Shown: positions 44,095-56,152, numbered from the stretch's first letter. The stretch is 64,000 bases of DNA from Diphasiastrum complanatum (GCA_029204225.1 CM055114.1:15570877-15634876), one strand, 5' to 3'. Translations and numbers: made by a program. The notes: a model not told the origin generated them from the sequence alone.

Positions 44095-45764
44095 GGACCA
44101 TCATCAAGTCAAAAGCCAAGGAGAACATCAAGGGAAAGACAAATGCCTTCAAGGCTCACATATGATGAAAAGGGTAAGCAAGTAGTTTCTGGAAATTATG
44201 TTGCTTTCCTAACCTCTTTTGATGAACCTACATTTGTAGATGAAGCAAGAAACAAAGAGGAGTGAATCCAAGCAATGGATCTTGAGTATCAAGATCTTAT
44301 GAAGAATAAAACATGGAGATTGGTGGAGCTACCTAAGGACACGAAAGCTATTGGGTGCAAATGGATCTTCAAGATGAAGACAAACCAAGATGGATCTATC
44401 AACAAGTACAAGGCAAGGTTGGTGGCAAAAGGATATGCTCAAGAACATGGGATTGACTATGATGAAACCTTTGTACCTGTGGCAAAGATGGTGAGTATTT
44501 GGGTCATCAAATTTCTTGCTACTATTTATGGATGGGATCTACGACAATTGGACATTAGAAATGCATTTTTGAATGGTGATCTTGAGGAGGAAGTGTACAT
44601 GGAGCAATCCTAAAGCTTCATTTCATCTACAAAGCCAATTCATGTGTGTCTACTACAAAAGAGTTTGTATGGCCTTAAGCAAGCACTAAGGAGTTGGTAT
44701 GCTAAGCTTAACACTTTTTTACTCTCAAGGCTTTTTTATGAGTGAATATGGTCATTCACTTTATCATAGGTTTTTTGAAAATGATGTTACCATCTTGCTA
44801 GTCTACGTAAATGATATCATCTTGAGTGGTGGAGACAATCAATGTGGAGGATATCAAGAGTGCTCTTAAGGAATTTGAGGTTCATGATCTTGGTAATTTG
44901 CATTAAATTTTAGGAATAGAAGTGATTACATCTTCTCGATCTTCTTTCATTTGTCAAGAGAAGTATTCTAATCTATTTTAGAAAGATTTCATATGGTAGA
45001 TGCAAAATCTTGTGATACACCTATGGAGTCAAATGTAAAGATAACTATAAGAGGTAATGAAAGATTTTTTGAGGACATTACTCTATATAGGAAACTAGTT
45101 GGTTAACTCATCTATCTAACCATTACAAGACCATATCTAAGCTATTGTGTTGAGCCAATTCATGCAAGATCCTAGTGAGGAGCATTGGAAGCTAGAGAAA
45201 CGAGTTTTGAGGTACATTATTGGAACTCGATATCTTGGCATATTGTATGAGAGATCTTCACCTAGCTTGTTTATATTTTCAGATTTGAACTATGCTGGAG
45301 ATACAATGGATAGAAAATCCATTAGTGCTCATGGTATTTTCATAGGTGATGGAGCTATATCATGGATGTGAAGAAACAAGCCATTATCTCATTGTCATCT
45401 AGTGAGGCCGAGCACAAAGCTCTTACACATAGCACAAAGGAGATGGTATGGATCAAGAGGATGATCAAGGATCTTCACTTGCTGGATTTTTCAGAGAGCC
45501 CAATTATCTTTTGTGACAATCTATCAACCCAAAGGTTGGCAACCAATCCTATTTGCTAGGAGCAAGCATGTTGAGGTGGCATATCACTTTGTAAGGAAGC
45601 AAGTCATGGCAAAGGAGGTGGAGCTTCAACATGTGTCTTCAAGGGAATGTGTAGTTGATATCTTCACCAAAGCATTGGAAAAAGACTTGTTCTTGAAGCA
45701 TATGACTTCACTTGGAGTATTATCAAAGTCTATGCTTAAACTAGTTGAAGAGGGAGTCATGTGA
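44095..45764 (+). pseudogene. Hinge, RT and RNase H of F
   Basis: PRRTSRERQMPSRLTYDEKGK ends the hinge. RT starts KTWRLVELPKDTKAIGCKWIF and is open at 44275-44613 (KYKARLVAKGYAQEHGIDYD, then QLDIRNAFLNGDLEEEVYM). The rest of RT is broken: the active site reads YVNDIILSGG, with Asn for the first Asp of YVDD. RNase H pieces are RKSISAHGIFIGDGAISWM, LSSSEAEHKALTHSTKE and FCDNLSTQRLATNPI, ending in VDIFTKALEKDLFLKH. Many stops and small deletions are present. Confidence 0.78.
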
Positions 45765-46090
45765 AAGATTTCAACTAGTTTTGCTATTTTGGTCATATTT
45801 GTATATTTGGTAATTGAGGCCAATTTTCATATTAGACTTAGTGTTTGACTTCTCAAAGTTATATTAGTCTAAAAGCATTTTAATAAACACTTTTGGAAAG
45901 TGTGGGAAACTATAGAACAAGAGTTTTTGAGAGATTCAATTTGAGTAGAAGATACATTGAATCTAGTCATAAAAATAGTAGGGTTTTCATTATGGAGGGA
46001 AACCAAAGTTTGAATTTAGGTTTGGACCTGCTATAAAAGGATGTAACTCATGGGAAGAGAACAAAAAAAAACACAAATTCTAACAAAATG
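45760..46090 (+). repeat. 3' LTR (partial) of F
   Basis: TGTGAAAGATTTC follows the polypurine tract AGAGGGAGTCA. CTATAAAAGG at 46031-46040 is a candidate TATA box. No partner LTR is present, so the right end is unknown. The limit given is the end of the A-run and the ACAAATTCTAAC stretch. Confidence 0.55.
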
Positions 46091-46550
46091 TCATACATTA
46101 AAATGAAGATATATTGATTGTTTTTCACAGACATGATCATCAAACCCAAGAGTATATAGAGCAGTATCTACTATTGCCAGTGCAGCAGTTAAAACGGTGG
46201 TTCCACAATTTTTTTCAGCATGATTTCTGCATTCATGGACAAAGCTTTCTTTATGCAGACTTGTGCAGCTTGGAAAATGCCAGGTTTTTATTTTGAATGT
46301 CTGCGATCGTCTCCAACTATCAAATTTGATTGCACAGTACCCTTCTTGCCTCCGAGATGCGAGTTTTGCACTCCAGGGATTCTAACTTGATGAATTGGCT
46401 TTGTTTCCAACTGAAAGCCATCTTTGATAAGCAAATATGCTATGTGAGGTTTGATCCTTCAGCTACGGGCCATATATTTGGAATCTTTGTGAGTTTTGGT
46501 GATATGCTCCTGTCAGGGTTCCATGTGTGAGTACAGCCACTATTGCAAAA
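46091..46550. other. No gene seen
   Basis: Sequence between the F LTR and the transposase-like remnant. On the minus strand it may hold the decayed last part of that remnant, but I see no firm motif. Confidence 0.3.
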
Positions 46551-48757
46551 TCACATCATTTGTTGTGTCTTTCCAGCAGGATGGCTTCTTGTGGAGTAGA
46601 AGCTTGGTGCAGGAACATGCTTTGATGCATTGGAAATCAATTTGCCACACTTGCCTTTATTTGGTATCCATGATAGACATTTCACATGACTGTTAAGGCT
46701 AGTTCTTCTTATTGCCCAGAATGTGTTGTGTATTTGATGTTCAATAATAGCTTCATTGTCATTCACATCTGTAACTATGGATGGACTACTTTTTCGGCAT
46801 ACTGTCTCCTGGTCGCCTTCCAAGCTAGTGGATTGTCGATGCATTGGTGTTCTTGCAATAGCTTGGTGCATTGTCTTGAGTAATGCACTTGGATTTGCTG
46901 ATTTCCTAGATTCGCTCTAGTTGATAAGATTTTGAAGACTTGGATCTTCTCCAAGGTGTCTTCCCATCATGTGTGCATGTTGTTTTGCACTCTGCAAAAG
47001 GGCATTTGCCATATCAGATACACATGCATCGTACAAAGATATATGGCTCTTGTGGCCTTCTCCAGCTAGCCAGCTTCCATGTTTTGATTCTGACAAATTT
47101 GTTCATGGTGTGTTGGCTCCATCCACAGCATCCAGCACTTGCATACGCCATTCAAGCATGATTTAAATTGTCTCTAATATTTTGTTCACATGAACAATGG
47201 TGTTTATCCTTCACTTACCACGACCATAAATTCCTCCCAATGAGTGATTCGAACATTCCACTAGCTCATCCAAATGTCTACAACAGGCAGGTCAAAATCT
47301 CTCACTTTTCCTGTCTTCCACCATTGGCAAATGTATCTGCTTTGTGCAATTGCTTCCTCTTTTGTGCTAGCTTTTCTCCATTTCTCGCAGATGGCTTTGT
47401 GTTCAGGTTGATGTTCCTTCTAGATGAACTTCATTGTGTGTATGTGCAAACTCTGCTCCCGGTGAAACAGACATGATCTTTCTCGTCCAACCATCTCATT
47501 ACTTGGACCACCATTGAAAACAGTCCGGACAACTCTCCAATTTGCTTGTGCCTTGTCCTCCGTAAATCCCCGAAAATCTGCCTTACTATGACCCAACTGT
47601 TCCATGACATTGTTCAACGAGGTCCAAAATAGGATTTAGGACTGTGTGTCCTCCTCTTTTATTTCGCAAGTTGCTATTGTCAAAAGCTCTTGAATGCTAT
47701 GGCAACAAGTATCGGTACTACTTAATAGGAATATAACGTGGAGAAGAGTGCTTGTTGCAACTCATTTTACCTGACATCATACACGTGGCAGGCCATTGTC
47801 GACCACCCAATCACTCTCCTTGTGTGATCAAATTGCACCCAATCACTCTCCTTGTGTAATCAAATTGCACCCATGCATGTTTGAGGTCGCCATTGCCTAT
47901 TCTCCTCATTTGATTGATCAAGTCTACACCTGAAGCAGGGCCCTTTGTAGACATCTTGAAAACATAGCAACGCTCATCAGGCCCACCTTGGCCTGGAAAC
48001 CTGCTGCCATGAAATAATTCAAACATTGAATTTTTTTTAAGTAGTAGGAGACTATCAAGGCCATCTCCTAAAGGCAACGAAGCAGCCCTTGCCTTTGTGA
48101 CCATTTTGCGAAGCCTATCATTCAAGTTCAGAGTTATTATATGGAGGTGCACCGATTAGTTTAAAAACAGATACAACAAAAAAATTGTTAATTGTGGGCA
48201 CGAAGTGGAGTGCGAGACAACCTTTGATTTTCCACCAATGGCACCAATTCATCCAATAAATTGTTAAGCTCCACATCCCCAACAGTCTCTTCAGACTGTC
48301 TACCAGATTTGAGTATCATGGACATTATTAGGTCCTTGGCTATGCTCATTTAGACCTTTCTTGGACCTGCCTTTCTGTTTGCAGTAATTGCATTTTTGAC
48401 CAATTTTCTAGTTTTTTCGATGGTCCTCTTTGAAGTTCCTGGTTGCACGTCGTGTCCATGTTCTCCTCTATGGATCATTATTCGGGTGAGAGTGGTGTGT
48501 CTTGGCATCACATAATAAACCGTACATGGATAGGAGCACATGCAGATTGCTGATTTTTGACAAAAAGAACAGGAAATTGTGCTAGTAGCATCAGTTGAGA
48601 TACCAACCGGGCTTGTTTTGCTTGTAGTTCCTTTAAAGAAAATGTTTTTTTTTTTTTCAGTATTTATGTACTGGGAACATGTAACCCTTGGGCACTCCAG
48701 TAAGCCAACACAATAGCTAATCCTCACTATTGCATCACAAGATACATCGGTGGTCAT
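46551..48757 (-). pseudogene. Decayed DNA-transposase-like gene, family uncertain
   Basis: Minus-strand coding pieces in one order, separated by stops: 48757-48350 with a Cys-rich segment (CSFCQKSAICMCSYPC) followed by a basic segment (TSKRTIEKTRKLVKNAI), 48152-47811 (RLRKMVTKARAASLPLGDGL, then KHAWVQFDYTRRVIG), 47617-47400 (ADFRGFTEDKAQANWRVVRT, then GRERSCLFHREQSLHIHTMK), a WWKTGKVRDFDLP segment near 47330, and NLSESKHGSWLAGEGHK with SLYDACVSDM near 47080-47000. The pattern of a Cys-rich N-terminus and an acidic catalytic-type core suggests a DNA-transposon protein, perhaps MULE-like. It is the only substantial non-LTR coding sequence in the window. A decayed host gene is possible. Confidence 0.45.
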
Positions 48758-49497
48758 TGGTTTGGTCCAAACATGCCCGTCGTCGATGGATCAACATAGA
48801 TCGCCACGTGATTTGTACACATTGTCTGCATTTTTTTGCAGCAGGTTGTCATAAAGGGATTATGTGCACTCAACACTTGGATGGTATCTGATTTTGAAAT
48901 GAGCCAGAGCAGGTTTTCTTTTCGAAGTCACGGAAGGATAAAACTTGTAACACTGATTCTAATTGTAGATTCACTTTTAAACTACTGCATGGAATATTTG
49001 CAGGAACAAGGCAACATAAATTAGTGGCAATCTGCAAGTTAGTGGTGTCTTAAAACATATAAAACTTGATTTCTTACATGCAAAATGTACTTTTTGTTAT
49101 CATTTTTAGATTTCTGTGCATCAAAAGGAATCTTTTCCAGGAAACCAATAAGTCATCTTTGTTTTTGGCCCTTATACCACCATAAATAACTTGTATCTTC
49201 ATGTGCTATATCTCTATCCTTTATTTAGCTTTAGTAACATTTTTGGTTTTCATGTGGAACATGGCACTCGACAAATTTAAGCTCCACATACATATGTTCT
49301 TAACCTTTTATGAACATTTTTGCTTGAAAAATTTAAGAAAACATACACATTGGTTCAAAGAGCCTTCTTGCTCCAAATGATAATAGCATCTTGCGTGTCA
49401 ATATTGTAAGCATTGGGGCAAACATTTGAATCTATTTTCACATTTCTTAGTGCTAAGCTTGCAGATGCAAGTTCAAATCAGAATATTTGAAAGGGAC
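48758..49497. other. No gene seen
   Basis: AT-rich sequence without a coding signature or repeat partner in the window. It includes a run of 12 T-rich bases near 48650 just upstream. It may be a transposon flank or old intergenic DNA. Confidence 0.35.
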
Positions 49498-50541
49498 TGT
49501 TGGAGATATGATATCCAACTGAGGACTCAAGTCTCACTTGCCGAAGCACCATATAGAATCTTTTAGATAGATCGGCGAAATTGCTTATAAAAAATCATAT
49601 ATAGACAATGTACACGAATCGACTCTATTATTGAGAGTGTTTTTGAAATATGTACTCATTTTTATCATAACTTCAATCGCAAGATGTATGTATAGTGGCG
49701 CATACTTCAAATTTTGAAATCAATATTATTTCTACTTAAACGAAGCTTTGTCCTCGAAATAGAACAAATTCAAACATGGCACAGGATGATATTCAAATTA
49801 TATTTAGTATTACCAAGATTCTTTTCGTTCTTGGTTTACAAGTCAGTTTAATAAGATTGACGCTTTATTCATAAGATAGTAATGTTTTGCAAAGCTCATC
49901 GTGTAACTTCTGCGATAGAAAATCATTCGCCATGTCCACGCCGAAATACAACCTCAGATCCACATGTCGAAGTTCACACACACGAGAGGGAAGTGAAGAC
50001 ACTATTGACAATGTTGACCTAGGAGTTGAGGTGAACCCCTCTCAAGTTACCACACAACCACCACCTACAGTCAAACATGTCATCAGAATTGACACGGTTG
50101 ATCTTGGCCAATCATCCAGGTCAATGGAATAGGCTGACACCACACCACAAGAGGACACAGTCACTTCTCACAAGTCATCAAGCAAGTTTGAATCTAATGT
50201 AAGCCATGGTGTCCCATACCACCATGCCTTACCCTCGACCCTCACCTACCTACATCCTGAGGTCTAGATACTCGTCCTGAAATGACCACCAGTGGAAGAG
50301 CTCTTCATTCTCCAGGAGAGAATGAATGCTCAGCTCATGGAGATCCCCCTCTATATACATAGTCCAGGTGGGTCATCTCCCTCCATAGGAGTCACACATG
50401 ACTAACGACACGCGGCAGTTGTGCACACTTACGTGGGTCCATAACAACGAGTCACCAAGTACCAATGAGACATTGACACATGGCACCCAAAAGACCTATA
50501 GCGTTCCGTCCCATAACTGAGACCGTCACCTCAAGTTTTCT
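49498..50541 (+). pseudogene. Possible gypsy LTR start and gag N-terminus
   Basis: GAAAGGGAC followed by TGTTGGAGATATG at 49500 looks like a polypurine tract and LTR start. From ATG 49932 a frame reads MSTPKYNLRSTCRSS, 67 codons to a TAG. It resumes in frame with stops to about 50370, where PPVEELFILQERMNAQLMEI resembles a gypsy gag N-terminal helix. No second LTR or PBS was found. Weak assignment. Confidence 0.3.
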
Positions 50542-50567
50542 GTTGCGTACCCTTATGGGTACGTAAC
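50542..50567. repeat. 11-bp inverted repeat at an LTR breakpoint
   Basis: GTTGCGTACCC and GGGTACGTAAC, one mismatch, with a 4-base loop. It sits exactly where similarity to the element B LTR begins (50568). Confidence 0.6.
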
Positions 50568-50725
50568 AGTAAGAACACAGTGTCGCGATTCATTCGCCTT
50601 TTCTTCGTCTGTGTGAATTTGCGTGTAGAAAATGTAGACTGCGTGACAACGTTAGAAAAATATGTAACATGAATGGAGGCAGATTAAAATTGGTATTTAG
50701 GAGAGTAGGAGGAGCAAATCCAACA
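50568..50725 (-). repeat. Truncated 3' LTR of B
   Basis: Matches 55743-55899. In element sense it starts TGTTGGATTTGCTCC. It is cut at 50568 beside the hairpin. Confidence 0.8.
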
Positions 50726-50732
50726 CCGCCCC

Positions 50733-51530
50733 CTAATCTGGATCCGTGAATGCCTTGATCTTCAGACTTAGCAATGCACAAAATCTGTTGTGTGCATTAA
50801 CACTGAGTGCTTTCGTAAAAATCTCTGCAACCATGTCCTACGTTCTGCAGTACGTCAAGCTCACCTCTCTGTTGAAAAACCTTGCCCCTGATGTAGTGAT
50901 ATCTTAACTCAATGTGCTTACTCCTAGAATGAAATCTAGGATTGGCCGATAAGGCAATAGCACTTTGGTTATCACAAAACAAAATTGTAGGGCTGTACTG
51001 ATACAAATTGACGTCCGATAGCAAATTTCTCAACCAAAACGCTTCCTTAATAGATTGAGAAGCAGCAATATATTCTGCTTCAGTAGAAGAAAGTGCGATA
51101 GAGGTTTGCTTATGACTGTTCCACAAAATATGACCGCCATTGAAGAAGAATGTAAATCCAGTGGACTTATGATGGTCTACATCTCCTCCCCAGCTTGCAT
51201 CAGAATATCCACTGAGCTAATGAAGATTGTCATTGCTGACATCTCCATAGCAGATGCATTTGTCCATGGTAGCTCGAATATAGCTCATGACTCGAATAAC
51301 AGCCTTCCCATGGGTAATTCCAGAATTAGCTATGTATTGGCTGAGTGAGCTGACAGCAAAAGAGATATCTGGCCTTGTATAGACCATTGCGTACATGAGA
51401 AATCCGAGTATCGATTGATACAGGTATTCTCTCATCTGCTCCTCTTCTTGCTTTGTCAGGGGACATTGGTCTTTTGACAAATGCAGGCCTGGATCCATTG
51501 GTGAGTGAGCTAATTTACAATTCATCAAAT
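50733..51530 (-). pseudogene. RNase H of B
   Basis: Pieces: 51528-51217 (RT connection: LYQSILGFLMYAMVYTRPDI, then SSLSQYIANSG), 51126-50830 (KQTSIALSSTEAEYIAASQS, CDNQSAIALSANPRFHSRSK), and after a frameshift the end EIFTKALSVNAHNRFCALL to a TAG at 50733. The first catalytic Asp region (YSDASWGGD-like, near 51200) is out of frame. Confidence 0.8.
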
Positions 51531-51582
51531 TGTATCTGTTAAGAACATTACGAAGATACCTTTGTTGAGTGATGTAAATAAG

Positions 51583-52300
51583 TCAATTTGTTCTATCTCT
51601 GTGGATTTGAATTCCAAGATAGAAGTGAGCTTCACCCAGATCAGTCATGTCGAATTCTGAGAACAACATCTGTTTTGAATCCTTGACCATATTGGCATTG
51701 TTGTTGAAGAGCAACATATCATCAACATACAAGGTGATGATAATGAAGGATTGCTGCACTGTATTTGAATAAACGTTGCAATCAGCAATGCGTGGTTTAA
51801 ATCCTTGTTCAATGAGGAATGTGTTGATCCTTTGAAACCAAGCTCTGGCAAACTGTTTCAAGCCATACAATGCTTTATGGAGTTTACAAACATGATTTTT
51901 CATGCCTTTCAAAATGTATTCTTCGGGCTGGATCATGTAGATATCTTCTTGTATAACTCCATTCAGAGAGGTTGTTTGTACATCGAGTTGATGTACTTCG
52001 AGGTCCGCAACTGCAGCATAAGACAGGAGCATTCGGATTGACAAATGTTTGACGACTAGACTAAAAGTCTCACTCTAGTCGACATTCGAGATCAGGGTGA
52101 ATCCTCGTGCTACTAGTCTAGCCTTCGATCAATCGCTCCGTTGGCATTATATTTGATCTTAAAGATCCATTTGCAATCAATAATATTGCAGCCAATAGGA
52201 GCTTCAACTAATGACCATGTCTGAGTCTTGATCAGAGAGGAATACTCTTTGTCCATAGCTTCTCTCTAGAGATCAGAGTCTGGTTGGCTAAGTGTCTCTT
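51583..52300 (-). pseudogene. RT of B
   Basis: The open piece 52044-51583 (153 codons) holds QLDVQTTSLNGVIQEDIYMI, LYGLKQFARAWFQRI and YVDDMLLFNNNAN, with a complete YVDD active site. The N-terminal third, 52044-52300, is in other frames with stops (KWIFKIKYNANG-like near 52160). Confidence 0.8.
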
Positions 52301-52316
52301 TGACTGTCGTCGGTTC

Positions 52317-53345
52317 CTACATTAAAAGACAGACAGACTCAGGAGTATACCTTGTGGGCTGTGTGTGCACTCGGCTTGATCTTTTGGAAGGATTTGAATG
52401 ATGAACGGCTCCTGGGATATGTTGCTGGGTAGCAGCAACATGTTTCTCTAATTCGCCATCTCGAAGTGGGTCGACGATAGACATTCTTGAGCCAGAAGCT
52501 CGGATTGTCATGTCAATGGCAGGTGATGAAGGGTCTTCTTGAGCAATATCCTTGCCTTTGAGTTCGATGAACTGATCCTCGATAAAGACTGTATCCCGCA
52601 AGATTTGTTGGGTATTAGGATCATACATCTTGTAGGTGTTATCAGATGAAGTATATCCAATCAAGATGGTCTTTAGACCTTGGAAGTCCAATTTCTTCCT
52701 TGTGTCCTTTGGGATCTGCGCCTAGGCAATGCACCCAAACACTGCCTGTCCACACCTCGTGGGGTGTCTTGTCTGAGAGGGCTTTGGCGAACATCTGTTC
52801 TGGATGTAAGCTGCAGTGGAGACAGCTTCAGCCCAGAACCTCTTGGGCAACGATGCATGTGCTAGAATACACTTAGCAGATTTGACCAGAGTTCGGTTCT
52901 TCCTCTTAGTTGAGCCATTAGACTGAGGACTGTAAGGAGTGATGAATTGCTGCTCAATGCCTTGGCTTTGGCAGTACTCCTTGAACTCGACAGAGATATA
53001 TTCTCCACCATTATCTAACCTTAGGGCCTTGATCATCCTTCCAGTCTCCTTTTATGCACACTCCTTGAAGATTTTGAAGTAGGTGAAGGCTTTTGATTAC
53101 ACCATCGTTCTTCTCAAGAATTTGTCAATAGAGGTTATAAAATACTTGGCTTCCTTCAGTGAAGGATTTTTCATTGGGCCACAAATATCTGAATGTACAA
53201 CATCTAGCAATCCTCTAGCAACATGCTGATGGCTTGACTTAAATGGTTTTGTAGTCTGTTTTTCAACTAGACAGTCTTGACAGACAGGTAGCTCGACTGT
53301 TTCGCGAGGATAGTCAAGATCAAGAACAATAGATTGTCTAGACAT
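52317..53345 (-). pseudogene. Integrase and hinge of B
   Basis: 53345-53097: CQDCLVEKQTTKPF (end of the HHCC zinc region), then VHSDICGPMKNPS and FITSIDKFLRR, where the FIDD motif is degraded. 53036-52722: LRLDNGGEYISVEFKEYCQS, then NGSTKRKNRTL (usually NGVAERKN, so the catalytic Glu is replaced) and FWAEAVSTAAYIQNR. 52691-52317: integrase end and hinge, with GLKTILIGYTSSDNTYKMYD. Frames are broken in three places. Confidence 0.8.
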
Positions 53346-53360
53346 TCATTATACAACTTC

Positions 53361-53888
53361 TTAATTTAAATGACCAAGTCTATAATGCCAAAGTAAACAT
53401 TTATTTGATTGAATTGAAGTACTGAGAGCCTGACTAGAGGCATAAAAGCAATGACTTAATTTATACAAGTATCCATGTCTCTTTTCGAGTGCTAGGATCT
53501 TGCCTATCCTATCAACTACTTTACATTGATCACATTCAAATTCTACTTTGTGTCCTAGATCTGTGATTCTACTTACAAAGAGCAGATTTGTGGATAACTT
53601 AGGTACATACAGAACTTTGGAGAGTAGCTTAGATTGATCATTTGCAAAGCATAATCTTACAGTTCCTTCACCTTTAATAGCTTGTGTGCTATTGTCGCCA
53701 AGGTGAACAAATTTCTGGGTACTGTAAGGTGTATAGGACTCAAAACAACCAATCAGGCTAGTCATGTGCTGAGTGGCTCCGGAATGTAGGAACCAAGAAC
53801 TATCGCCAAATGCTCCTTGATAGTTGGTCATGAAGACATCATAATCTTCTTGAGTGGACTGTGGAGCTTCTGCAGCTGCATTTGCCAC
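53361..53888 (-). pseudogene. Protease and pre-integrase of B
   Basis: Open 175-codon piece: SWFLHSGATQHM, with His in place of the catalytic Asp of DSGAT, then KVLYVPKLSTNLLFVSRITD and LLWHYRLGHLN. The changed catalytic residue would inactivate the protease. Confidence 0.82.
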
Positions 53889-54701
53889 TTGATCTGACTA
53901 CCCTTTGCTATTGTTCTTCACTTGAAGTATTCGGCAGTATTGTATTTCGTGGCTGTTTTGTTTGCAGTATCTGCAAAACAGCTTCTTCTTTGTCTACAGA
54001 TTCGACTGTTCCTTGTGCTGAGCTGGTTTCTGGTCTGGCTTTGATAGCTTTGGGCCTTTCTTCTTTTTCTGCTTTGTCGTGCCCTTGTTGGTGTACAAGG
54101 CGTGAGAATCAGCTGAGGAACTTGAGGCTTCGTTCCTTCGCGTGTCTTCCTGCAACAACATGGTGATGACTCTTGAAAGAGTCAACTCTGGATAAGTTGT
54201 GATGATCATCACCCAGCTGTCGTAAAAACTTGGCAAGCTTGTAAGCAGTTGCATCACTGCGTCTTGATCGTCTATGATAGATCCGACAACGGCCATCTGC
54301 CTTAGCAGGTTCTTGAATTGATTAATGTGATTCTGTAGAGAATCACCATTCGTCATCTTGAGGGAGTAGAATTTCTTCCTGAGATGTATCTTAGAAACAT
54401 CATCTCACACTTTGTATAGCGTGCTCAAGATTTCCCAAACTTCTTTCGATGTCTGAGCCTCGGATACATGGCCGATCTGTGTATCCGTGATGTTGAGGAT
54501 GATCAGTGCAAAAGCCTTTCCATCCTTCAGCTTCCATCGGGCAATTGCCGCGTCGTCCGCTTTGGGTTTCCCTTCTGCACCTGTAACAACGTCGTACAAT
54601 TCTTTTTCCATTAGTATAGTCTTCATCTTAAATTTTCACAGATGGTAATTGGCTCCATCAAGCTTGTCCATGAGAAAATTGGCTTTCCCTTGGGAATCCA
54701 T
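53889..54701 (-). pseudogene. Gag of B
   Basis: Start chosen at 54701 (MDSQGKANFLMDKLDGANY). A TGA where Trp belongs follows after about 22 codons. The frame then continues MKTILMEKELYDVVTGAEGK to 54405, is interrupted by a stop, and runs on from 54356 to 53994 (LLTSLPSFYDSWVMIITTYP). The zinc knuckle (YCKQNSHEIQYC-like, near 53940-53980) is frameshifted. Confidence 0.78.
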
Positions 54702-54844
54702 GTGGAAGAATTAGTCTAAGTGATAGGAGAAACTATCAGTGACTTAAGTATGAAAATCTGATACTAAAAAATACAGAACAAGAAAACAATTACTCTATCG
54801 GCTAGTAGAGTCTTGTACTGTGGGAGCTAATCAAACTATAAAGA

Positions 54845-54858
54845 TTGCTCTGATACCA
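54845..54858 (-). other. Primer-binding site of B
   Basis: The minus strand reads TGGTATCAGAGCAA directly next to the 5' LTR. Confidence 0.88.
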
Positions 54859-55899
54859 TGTTGGGAGAGAGGGAGGAAGAATAAATGAGAAACGAACTCG
54901 AACAAGAAACGAACGAGAAGCGAACTCGAACAGAAAATGTTCGTGCTCGACAAAATGAATTATTTGACTATCAGAATGAACAAAACTTTAGTGATAGAAA
55001 TCACAGGCATTCTACATTACGTAGCGAAACATTTAAATGGATGAAGCGCTAGATGAATAATTTGTCATGAATTGCAAGACAAATTATCTGTCGCAAATGA
55101 TTAACGAAGAGCTAGATTGTGCTCGACTGATAATTAGTCACGAAAGACAGGACTAAAAGTTAATCGTCTATTACCAGAAAGAGCAACAAGAAAGATCAGA
55201 GAGAATAAAGAATAAGCATAGCAATATTGACAGATCTGAAACACAGAACAAATGAACTGTGTCAAATTAAACATATCAAGTATACAAGTCAATAATGCGG
55301 TAGAGCACAAGACTGTAGCGAATGAAACCACGTGCCTTACAAAGCTTATTTCTATATGTAATGAGAAATGAAACCTCTTCTCTTAGTCTCTTCTTCACTC
55401 ACTTGATCATCTGATTATGATCCTTTTTTTAATACGCAGATGGTATCCAATATATATACATAATATTACATGTGTGCAGATGCGAAAGTACAGAGTGGAT
55501 GTGCTGTCTGTAGAAGATTGTGGGTGGCTGCAATCGTTGTCCAATCTGTTAGTGCAACTGCATGGGGTGAGTGTAAAAAGGGTGCGACGTCAGCCAGTAC
55601 TGAAGTGAACGTTGGTGATGACGCAAAAGTGCGTCACTCTTACGAATGGCCTTAGGATAAGATTTATAGGGTGCCTTATCTGTTAGGACACCTTTGGCAT
55701 TCATTAAGGTAGTGTCCCCTTTTTGTCTGTCACCATGACCTGTGTAAGAACACAGTGTCGCGATTCATTCGTCTTTTCTTCGTCTGTGCAAATTTGCATG
55801 TAGAAAATGTAGACTGCGTGACAACGTTAGAAAAATATGCAGCATGAATGGAGGCGGATTAAAATCGGGATTAAGGAGAGTAGGAGAAGTAGATCCAAT
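54859..55899 (-). repeat. 5' LTR of B
   Basis: Plus strand from TGTTGGGAGAG (PBS side) to AGATCCAATA, about 1.04 kb. In element sense it starts TATTGG where the other copy has TGTTGG. A TATATATA near 55452 is a candidate TATA box. Confidence 0.75.
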
Positions 55900-56136
55900 A
55901 TATTGTACTTGTTGTTTCAGGTGCAGGCCGTACTGTGGACAGTACTCCACATGTGTGAGGCCGCTCTCACTAATTTATGATGTGTTGATCCATTGCTCTT
56001 GCTTCAATCCATGTGTAGTGAGTCTAGATCAAGATCTAATGTGTAGAACTTGATAGATCCATTGATTAAGCAACCAATAACTCTCTATGATTGTTAAGTA
56101 CAATCATTATTGTCCTAAAAATTGTAAAATTTATCA
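55900..56136 (+). repeat. Truncated 5' LTR of H
   Basis: Matches the last 237 bp of the C LTR. G-box sites here are mostly CATGTG. Confidence 0.85.
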
Positions 56137-56152
56137 TGGTATCAGATCTAAG
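56137..56152 (+). other. Primer-binding site of H
   Basis: TGGTATCAGATCTAAG, one change from the C site. Confidence 0.85.

Larger units (their letters stand above)
34431..46090 (+). mobile_element. Copia element F, split by element E
   Basis: The left part (34431-35429) holds pre-integrase, integrase and hinge. The right part (44095-45764) holds hinge, RT and RNase H, then a polypurine tract (AGAGGGAG) and LTR sequence. Removing E and one GGACC makes the hinge read straight through (GDDEGP into SSSQKP). Gag, protease and the 5' LTR are absent. The left end is a join to F'. Confidence 0.8.
50568..55899 (-). mobile_element. Copia element B, left LTR truncated
   Basis: Minus-strand copia with all domains in order from gag (54701) to RNase H (50733), a PBS next to a 1.04-kb right (5') LTR, and a polypurine tract (GGGGGCGG) next to a left LTR of which only about 158 bp remain (50568-50725). 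Both LTRs share the run beginning TAAGAACACAGTGTCGCG. The outer end of the right LTR meets element H with no target duplication. Every domain is broken somewhere. Confidence 0.85.

Noticed and set aside
46940-47476. Plus-strand frames with hydrophobic stretches
   Set aside because: Shadows of the minus-strand transposase-like remnant, which reads more coherently.
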